Positions 7,136 through 12,444 of a stretch of 12,444 bases of DNA are shown piece by piece. The notes beneath the pieces were generated by a model. That model ran no database searches. It worked only from the letters and a program-made list of their open reading frames with translations, and had not been told where the DNA came from. The translations under genes and the position numbers were made by a program. How positions within the stretch are numbered: position 1 is the first letter of the stretch; each line of letters begins with the position of its first letter. Source of the DNA: Draconibacterium sp. (lineage in GTDB: Bacteria; Bacteroidota; Bacteroidia; Bacteroidales; Prolixibacteraceae); assembly GCA_030595485.1 (NCBI GenBank), contig JAUVDE010000061.1:1-12444 (forward strand). The letters are read 5' to 3'.

Positions 7136-8641
7136 TTAGTTATCAGCTAACATTTTTTCACCTTTTTCGATAGCTTCCTCAATGGTACCTACCAAGTTAA
7201 ATGCCGCTTCAGGATATTTGTCAACCTCGCCGTTCATAATCATTTTGAAACCTTTGATGGTATCTTCGATCGAAACCAGTTTCCCTTCCAGTCCGGTAAA
7301 TGCCGAAGCCACAAAGAATGGCTGCGAAAGGAATCGCTGAACACGACGAGCACGGTGAACAACCAGCTTGTCTTCTTCCGAAAGTTCATCCATACCCAAA
7401 ATCGCAATAATATCTTGCAATTCAGTATAACGTTGCAGCAACATAATCACATCTTGTGCACAGTTATAATGTTCATCTCCAACAATTTCAGCTGTAAGAA
7501 TTCTCGATGTTGAATCCAAAGGATCAACCGCAGGATAAATACCCAACTCTGCAATTTTACGGCTAAGTACTGTTTTTGCATCTAAGTGAGCAAAGGTTGT
7601 TGCCGGAGCAGGGTCAGTTAAATCATCTGCAGGCACATAAACCGCCTGAACAGAAGTAATTGAACCATTTTTTGTAGAAGCAATCCGCTCTTGCATAACT
7701 CCCATTTCGGTTGCCAGTGTTGGTTGGTAACCCACCGCCGATGGCATACGACCTAAAAGTGCCGAAACTTCGGAACCAGCCTGTGTAAAACGGAAAATAT
7801 TATCAACAAAAAATAGAATATCTTTACCACTTCCGGCAGTACCGTCGCCATCGCGCAAACTTTCAGCAATTGTTAATCCTGAAAGCGCAACACGAGCACG
7901 TGCACCCGGAGGTTCGTTCATCTGACCAAAAACCATAGCCAGTTTCGAATCTTTTAGTTTCTCATTATCAACTTTCGAAAGATCCCAACCGCCTTTCTCC
8001 ATCGACTCTTTAAAGGCCTCGCCATAATCAACAATGTTAGCTTCAATCATCTCACGTAAAAGGTCGTTACCCTCACGCGTACGTTCACCAACACCTGCAA
8101 ATACCGACAAACCTGAGTGTGCCAATGCGATGTTATTAATTAGCTCCTGAATAAGAACCGTTTTACCAACACCAGCACCACCAAACAAACCAATTTTACC
8201 ACCTTTTGCGTAAGGCTCAATCAGGTCGATTACTTTAATACCAGTGTAAAGCACCTCTGATTCAGTAGTTAAGTCTTCGTATTTTGGTGGTTTGTTATGA
8301 ATATTTAAGCCCTCTTTCGGAAGTTGCTCCAAGCCATCGACGGAATCGCCAACAACATTAAGCAAACGACCAAGGGCAACTTCACCTTTGGGCATAATAA
8401 TTGGGTGACCCAAAGTTCTCACCTCGGTACCGCGCTTTAATCCATCGGTTGCATCCATTGCAACGCAACGAATGGTGTTTTCACCAATGTGCTGCTGACA
8501 CTCAATTATTAAACTTTCTTTGCCTTCGCGGAGGATTTCCAGTGCGTGGTAAATTGCAGGAAGTTCGCTTCCTTCTTTATCAAAACTAACATCAACAACA
8601 GGTCCGATAACCTGAATGATTTTACCTATGTTTTGAGCCAT
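7136..8641 (-). CDS. atpD: ATP synthase F1 subunit beta
   Basis: A 501-residue catalytic beta subunit of F1, making ATP at the alpha-beta interface on the cytoplasmic side of the inner membrane. Visible landmarks are the N-terminal barrel (GKIIQVIGPVVDVSF), the P-loop GGAGVGKT (154-161, Lys160), the catalytic glutamate Glu186 in GVGERTREG, the Walker B region ILFFVDNIFRFTQ (Asp280), GRMPSAVGYQPTL (298-309) and the alpha/beta signature PAVDPLDSTS (370-379). It is about 40 residues longer than the E. coli protein, partly through an insertion near 211-230 (KESMEKGGWDLSKVDNEKLK) that is typical of Bacteroidota. It forms a two-gene operon with atpC; no other ATP synthase gene is in the window. A near-consensus promoter lies about 60 nt upstream, and no Shine-Dalgarno sequence is seen. 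Confidence 0.99.
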   Translation of the reverse strand: MAQNIGKIIQVIGPVVDVSFDKEGSELPAIYHALEILREGKESLIIECQQHIGENTIRCVAMDATDGLKRGTEVRTLGHPIIMPKGEVALGRLLNVVGDSVDGLEQLPKEGLNIHNKPPKYEDLTTESEVLYTGIKVIDLIEPYAKGGKIGLFGGAGVGKTVLIQELINNIALAHSGLSVFAGVGERTREGNDLLREMIEANIVDYGEAFKESMEKGGWDLSKVDNEKLKDSKLAMVFGQMNEPPGARARVALSGLTIAESLRDGDGTAGSGKDILFFVDNIFRFTQAGSEVSALLGRMPSAVGYQPTLATEMGVMQERIASTKNGSITSVQAVYVPADDLTDPAPATTFAHLDAKTVLSRKIAELGIYPAVDPLDSTSRILTAEIVGDEHYNCAQDVIMLLQRYTELQDIIAILGMDELSEEDKLVVHRARRVQRFLSQPFFVASAFTGLEGKLVSIEDTIKGFKMIMNGEVDKYPEAAFNLVGTIEEAIEKGEKMLADN

Positions 8642-8700
8642 ATTGGATTTGATTTAAAGTCCGGTTTAAACGGATTATCGTTAATTTTCTAACACCTCAA

Positions 8701-8730
8701 CAAATTTAGCATAGTTTTGTTTTTATGCAA
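8701..8730 (-). promoter_or_regulatory. Consensus Bacteroidota promoter for atpDC
   Basis: On the minus strand, TTG (8730-8728), then exactly 19 nt, then TAAATTTG (8708-8701), matching TTG-N19-TAnnTTTG in full. Transcription would begin near 8694 and give a leader of about 50 nt. The inverted repeat GCATA/TATGC (8709-8713 and 8724-8728) lies in the spacer, its outer arm reaching 1 nt into the -33 TTG. The leader also holds TCCG/CGGA arms (8660-8663, 8671-8674). Confidence 0.8.
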
Positions 8731-8776
8731 CTTCAGAATTCTATTTTGAGGGAAATTTAACTTTCTTAAACAGTCG

Positions 8777-9760
8777 CTAATGCTTGCGTATAAGCATTTC
8801 CGCGGCAAGCTGACGAAGCGGTTGTTTTACAACATCTTGCAAGTTAATTTCATCTAATATTTTGATGGCTTTATTGAAGTAGGCATCCACTTTCTCTTCA
8901 GCTAATCTTTTTACACCTACTTTAAAATAAATTTCAGTTACTGCAGCTATTTTTTCATCCGGCTTAAAATCAGTTCTGTTAATCCAGCTCAACAATTCTG
9001 TTTTTTGCTCGGCTAAACCCTTTTCAAGCGCATTAATCAAAAGAAAAGTTTTTTTGTTAGCCAGAATATCACCTCCAATTTTTTTACCGAAAGTAGCCTG
9101 ATCACCAAAGGTATCCAACAAATCATCTTGTAATTGAAACGACAGACCGAGGTTAATTCCAAAATCATATAACTGATTGGCAACTTCATCAGAAGCATTT
9201 GCCAAAATAGCTCCAGCCTTTAAACTACAAGCCAAAAGAACAGCCGTCTTCAAACGAATCATCTCCAAATATTCTTCCTCTTTTACATCCAGTCGATTCT
9301 CAAAATCCATGTCGAATTGCTGCCCTTCGCAAACTTCAATGGCGGTGTTGGTAAACAATTCAATGGCATCGACCAAACGAGGCGATTTACATTCGACCAA
9401 ATATTTGTAGGACTGAAAAGCCATGGCATCGCCCGAAAGGATGGCTGCATTTTCGCTGTATTTTACATGAACAGTTGGACGGTTTCGACGAACATCGGCT
9501 TTGTCCATAATATCGTCGTGCAAGAGTGTGAAGTTATGAAAGACTTCAATACCTAAGGCTGCAGGAACAACAGCTGAAACATCTTCTGAAAACATATTAT
9601 AGGCAAGCAGCAGCAGAACCGGACGCAATCGTTTGCCGCCCATTTCAAGCGAATAGTTAATGGGGGAATACAACTCAACTGGATTTTGCTCAAGCAAAGC
9701 TCCTGAACGTTTTTTTACCTCATCTGTGATTATTCTCTGCAGTTCTTTTACCGAATACAT
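8777..9760 (-). CDS. Trans-isoprenyl diphosphate synthase (polyprenyl synthetase family)
   Basis: A 327-residue all-helical prenyltransferase that joins isopentenyl diphosphate units head to tail. It has the substrate-binding GGKRLRP (41-47), a first Asp-rich motif DDIMD (82-86) followed by RRNRPTVH, GQQFDMDF (146-153), a KT motif (171-172) and a second Asp-rich motif QDDLLD (211-216), with DILANKKT after it. All metal-binding aspartates are intact. Phe77, five residues before the first motif, is a position where an aromatic side chain limits chain length in related enzymes. That favours a C15 or C20 product over a long menaquinone tail, which is inference. The likely roles are farnesyl or geranylgeranyl diphosphate supply for undecaprenyl carrier, quinone or carotenoid synthesis. 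In the 133-nt gap upstream only a weak -7 match is seen (AATATTTG, 9822-9815). It lies upstream of atpD but is not obviously co-transcribed with it. Confidence 0.94.
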   Translation of the reverse strand: MYSVKELQRIITDEVKKRSGALLEQNPVELYSPINYSLEMGGKRLRPVLLLLAYNMFSEDVSAVVPAALGIEVFHNFTLLHDDIMDKADVRRNRPTVHVKYSENAAILSGDAMAFQSYKYLVECKSPRLVDAIELFTNTAIEVCEGQQFDMDFENRLDVKEEEYLEMIRLKTAVLLACSLKAGAILANASDEVANQLYDFGINLGLSFQLQDDLLDTFGDQATFGKKIGGDILANKKTFLLINALEKGLAEQKTELLSWINRTDFKPDEKIAAVTEIYFKVGVKRLAEEKVDAYFNKAIKILDEINLQDVVKQPLRQLAAEMLIRKH

Positions 9761-9893
9761 ACTTTTCAGTTCTAAAATTTAAGAAGCTAAAGATTGACAA
9801 AAAGCGCCAAAACACAAATATTAAAATTGAAATAATTTTCCAGATAAAGAAATTCAGGATTACACACCTGCAAAAGCAAACAATTGTAAAGTG

Positions 9894-12326
9894 CTATTTT
9901 TGCTCAAGGCTTGTTTCTTCAAGTTCTTCAAGCCCTTTTTTGTTGCCCGGAGTATAAATCTCAAGGTCTTCCAGCTCAATGTCCTCTTCCTCATCGTAAA
10001 TATGAAGCAGCGGTTCTTTAAAAGCTTCGGTAGTTACAGACCTCTCTAAACCGAAAAGTAAGGAAGGAAGTAAAACCAGATTTGAAGTTACCGCCACTAA
10101 AAGTGTTAACGACACCAAAATTCCCATGGCCTGCGTTCCTCCAAAATTGGAAATAGTAAAAATTCCAAACCCAAAAAATAGCACCACCGAAGTATACAAC
10201 ATACTCACCCCGGTTTCTTGTAAAGCCAACACTACCGCCTTACGAATATCCCAATTGGTGGCATTTAACTCTTGCCTGTATTTGGCCAGAAAATGAATGG
10301 TATTATCCACCGATATTCCAAACGCAATACTAAACACCAAAATGGTTGATGCCTTTATGGGTATTCCTGAAAAGCCCATTACTGCAGCCGTAAAAATTAG
10401 TGGAATTACGTTTGGTGTAAGCGACATAATTACCATTCGCCACGACGAAAACATAATGGCCATAAAAGCAGAAATGAGAAAAATAGCCAATCCCAAACTC
10501 GTAAATAAGTTTTTAAGCAGGTATTGATTTCCCTTAAAAGCCATAATACTTGAGCCGGTAATTGTTACATCGTATTTATCACTGGTGAAAATCGAATCTA
10601 TTTCGGCATTAAAACTCGCATAAAGTTCTTCCATTCGCTTGGTGCCCACATCTTTTATGCGAATACTTACGCGGGTAGTTTGGCGCGTACTATCAAGGAA
10701 CGAATGCAACAAATTCGAATTCTCTTCGCCGGTAGCCGCATATTGTAAAATGAAGTTTTTCTCCCGATTATTGGGAATACTGTAATACTTTTCGTGCCCA
10801 TTGTAAAAGGCTTGTTTCGAGAACTTTAAAAGATTTAACAGCGAAGTTGAAGCCGACAACTCGGGGTATTTTGCCAATTCAGTTTCTAGCTGATCGATTT
10901 TGCGAAAAGTAGTTAGCTGCATCGCTCCCTGTGGCTTTTTCGTATCTACCATAATTTCCAATGGCATCAAACCGTTAAAGTTGCGTTCAAAGAATTTTAG
11001 ATCCATATAAACCGGGTCACTTTCAGGAATATCGTCAACCATGTAACCCGAACTTCGCATTAGTGTTATGCCATAAACTCCAATCCCAATAATAACAACG
11101 GTTACAAAGTACACCAACTTTCGGTAATTTTGAGTGACATGAATTAAACGTCCAATAATTCGTGATACAAGCTTATTTTCGAGGTGCCCCACGTGACGTG
11201 ACGATGGCGGCGTGATAAAGCTAAAAATGATTGGAATCAGAAAAAGTGAAAGGAAAAATAAACCCAAAATATTCAGTGAGGCAACAATACCAAACTGGCG
11301 TAGAATATCACTTTTTACAATTATAAATGTGGCAAAACCCGAAGCGGTTGTAAGGTTGGTTAAAAAAGTAGCGTTTCCGATTTTAATAATCACTCGCTGC
11401 AAAGCTTTTACTTTGTTACCATGCAGAACATATTCATGATGAAATTTATTCAACATGTAAATACTGTTCGGAATACCAATTACAATCAGCAATGGTGGAA
11501 TCATTCCGGTTAACAAAGTAATTTTGTAGCCAAATAAGGATACCATTCCCATTGACCATATGACTCCGGTTAGCACAATTAGCACCGGCACCAAAACAGC
11601 TTTAAACGAGCGGAAAAATATAAAAAGAACTATAATACAGATAAGAAGGGCCAGCACACTAAAAAGGTAAAGTTCCTTTTTAATTTTTACCGAATTTACC
11701 ACCCGAATATAGGGTAGCCCGGAGTAGTGCAATTGTACATTCTGAGCCTCTTCAAACGCATGGCAAACCTCCTGAATTTCGGCAACCATATCTTCACGTG
11801 CTTTACTGGCCATTTTATCTTTGTTCACCGTAATGGCCAACAAATAGGTCTGCGTTTCATCGTTGTAAACCAATCCACGATAAAATGGTAAGCTCTTGAA
11901 TTTCGTCAAATATCCGTCCAATTCTTCTTGGGTAGCTATCGAATCGGGGAAAGCATTTTCAATTTCAAAACGTTTTTCCTCTTTATTCTTTTTAAGATTG
12001 TAAGTATTGGTTATCGACAACAGGTTTTCAACGCCTTCTACTTCCGAAAGATTTGCACTCAATTCTTTCCAGGCATTAAAATGGTCGATGTTAAAAAAGT
12101 TTGAATCCTGAATCCCGACAATTATCAGATTACCTTCTTCTCCAAATACCTCAACAAATTTCTGATAATCCTTAAAAGCCTGGTCCTTTTTTGGTAGCAA
12201 CGATGCATATTCATACGACATTTCCACCTTTCGGGCATGATAGCCAAAAAAGATGGTGATAGCTGCCAAAATCGCAAGCAGTAAAATTTTATTTCGAAGG
12301 ATAATTCGGGATACCTTAATCCACAT
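9894..12326 (-). CDS. RND-superfamily exporter (MMPL/COG1033 type)
   Basis: An 810-residue inner-membrane transporter with the duplicated RND fold. TM1 lies at about 13-29, then a large periplasmic loop to about 218, then five spans to about 371. The second copy has TM7 at about 404-421, a loop to about 605, and five spans to about 760. TM4 equivalents differ: the second half has FGISVDNTIHFLAKYRQE with Asp674, a likely proton-relay residue, while the first half has IGIPNSIYMLNKFHHEY with Asn287 in its place. The tail (about 778-810) is strongly acidic and cytoplasmic by topology. Relatives export lipids or hydrophobic compounds; the substrate here is unknown. There is no adjacent membrane-fusion protein or TolC-like gene, unlike AcrB-type pumps, and the length is well below the roughly 1,030 residues of that class. 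The start at 12326 directly precedes the first hydrophobic span; no Shine-Dalgarno sequence is seen. Confidence 0.92.
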   Translation of the reverse strand: MWIKVSRIILRNKILLLAILAAITIFFGYHARKVEMSYEYASLLPKKDQAFKDYQKFVEVFGEEGNLIIVGIQDSNFFNIDHFNAWKELSANLSEVEGVENLLSITNTYNLKKNKEEKRFEIENAFPDSIATQEELDGYLTKFKSLPFYRGLVYNDETQTYLLAITVNKDKMASKAREDMVAEIQEVCHAFEEAQNVQLHYSGLPYIRVVNSVKIKKELYLFSVLALLICIIVLFIFFRSFKAVLVPVLIVLTGVIWSMGMVSLFGYKITLLTGMIPPLLIVIGIPNSIYMLNKFHHEYVLHGNKVKALQRVIIKIGNATFLTNLTTASGFATFIIVKSDILRQFGIVASLNILGLFFLSLFLIPIIFSFITPPSSRHVGHLENKLVSRIIGRLIHVTQNYRKLVYFVTVVIIGIGVYGITLMRSSGYMVDDIPESDPVYMDLKFFERNFNGLMPLEIMVDTKKPQGAMQLTTFRKIDQLETELAKYPELSASTSLLNLLKFSKQAFYNGHEKYYSIPNNREKNFILQYAATGEENSNLLHSFLDSTRQTTRVSIRIKDVGTKRMEELYASFNAEIDSIFTSDKYDVTITGSSIMAFKGNQYLLKNLFTSLGLAIFLISAFMAIMFSSWRMVIMSLTPNVIPLIFTAAVMGFSGIPIKASTILVFSIAFGISVDNTIHFLAKYRQELNATNWDIRKAVVLALQETGVSMLYTSVVLFFGFGIFTISNFGGTQAMGILVSLTLLVAVTSNLVLLPSLLFGLERSVTTEAFKEPLLHIYDEEEDIELEDLEIYTPGNKKGLEELEETSLEQK

Positions 12327-12333
12327 ATGTACA

Positions 12334-12380
12334 TTTCTAAATAACCCGACGAAAGTAGTATAAATTCTCCGATTTAGAAA
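12334..12380. repeat. 9-bp inverted repeat flanking a weak promoter candidate upstream of the RND gene
   Basis: TTTCTAAAT (12334-12342) and ATTTAGAAA (12372-12380) are perfect reverse complements separated by 29 bp. Between them the minus strand carries TACTTTCG (12357-12350), one mismatch from TAnnTTTG, and the distal arm supplies TTTC at about the -33 position. This may be an operator pair around the RND gene promoter, or chance in AT-rich DNA. The rest of the 118 bp to the window end shows no gene. Confidence 0.4.
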
Positions 12381-12444
12381 AATAGCACAACCAGCAGGTG
12401 GCTTAATTTATGACTTATTAATATCGATTTATTTTAGCGCTTCG

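Noticed and set aside
9815..9822. AATATTTG on the minus strand as a prenyl synthase promoter
   Set aside because: It misses the first T of TAnnTTTG and has no TTG at the expected distance; too weak to list as a feature.
9855..9870. Hairpin CAGG/CCTG after the RND gene as a terminator
   Set aside because: The stem is only 4 bp and no T-tract follows on the minus strand.
12125..12334. A 69-codon minus-strand frame overlapping the start of the RND gene
   Set aside because: It is out of frame inside the conserved N-terminus of the transporter and has no domain; a shadow frame.

Overview
All supported genes lie on the minus strand, and the window reads as ordinary Bacteroidota chromosome. The evidence is a CarboxypepD_reg-like TonB-dependent receptor, an 80-residue short-form ATP synthase epsilon subunit, LytS/LytTR signalling, AT-rich intergenic DNA, mostly weak Shine-Dalgarno sequences, and several matches to the Bacteroidota promoter consensus (TAnnTTTG at -7, TTG about 19 bp upstream). 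The protein flavour suggests a Marinilabiliales/Prolixibacteraceae-like lineage, but that is a judgement from sequence feel and not a computed placement.

Layout in the direction of transcription (right to left): an 810-residue RND/MMPL-type exporter (12326-9894); a trans-isoprenyl diphosphate synthase (9760-8777); atpD and atpC (8641-6877), a compact two-gene unit with a near-perfect promoter and a strong intrinsic terminator; a GT9 heptosyltransferase-like glycosyltransferase (6740-5757), whose start codon is directly preceded by five tandem 7-bp repeats; a LytS-type histidine kinase and LytTR response regulator overlapping by 20 nt (5479-3673); a TonB-dependent receptor with its own promoter (3534-1201); and the N-terminal 372 residues of a Tat-exported lipoprotein amidase (1117 to the left edge, truncated by the window).

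The right half is housekeeping: envelope and isoprenoid functions, ATP synthesis and LPS-type glycosylation. The left third (kinase, regulator, receptor, amidase) is the best candidate for a functional module: a membrane sensor and DNA-binding regulator beside an outer-membrane importer and an envelope-anchored amide hydrolase. A 12-bp palindrome overlaps the predicted -33 region of the receptor promoter, and a short AAGTGCT motif lies near both this promoter and the predicted kinase promoter. I see no clear undescribed defence, mobile or RNA system: no tRNA, rRNA, CRISPR array, IS element or phage gene. No gap between genes exceeds 300 bases.
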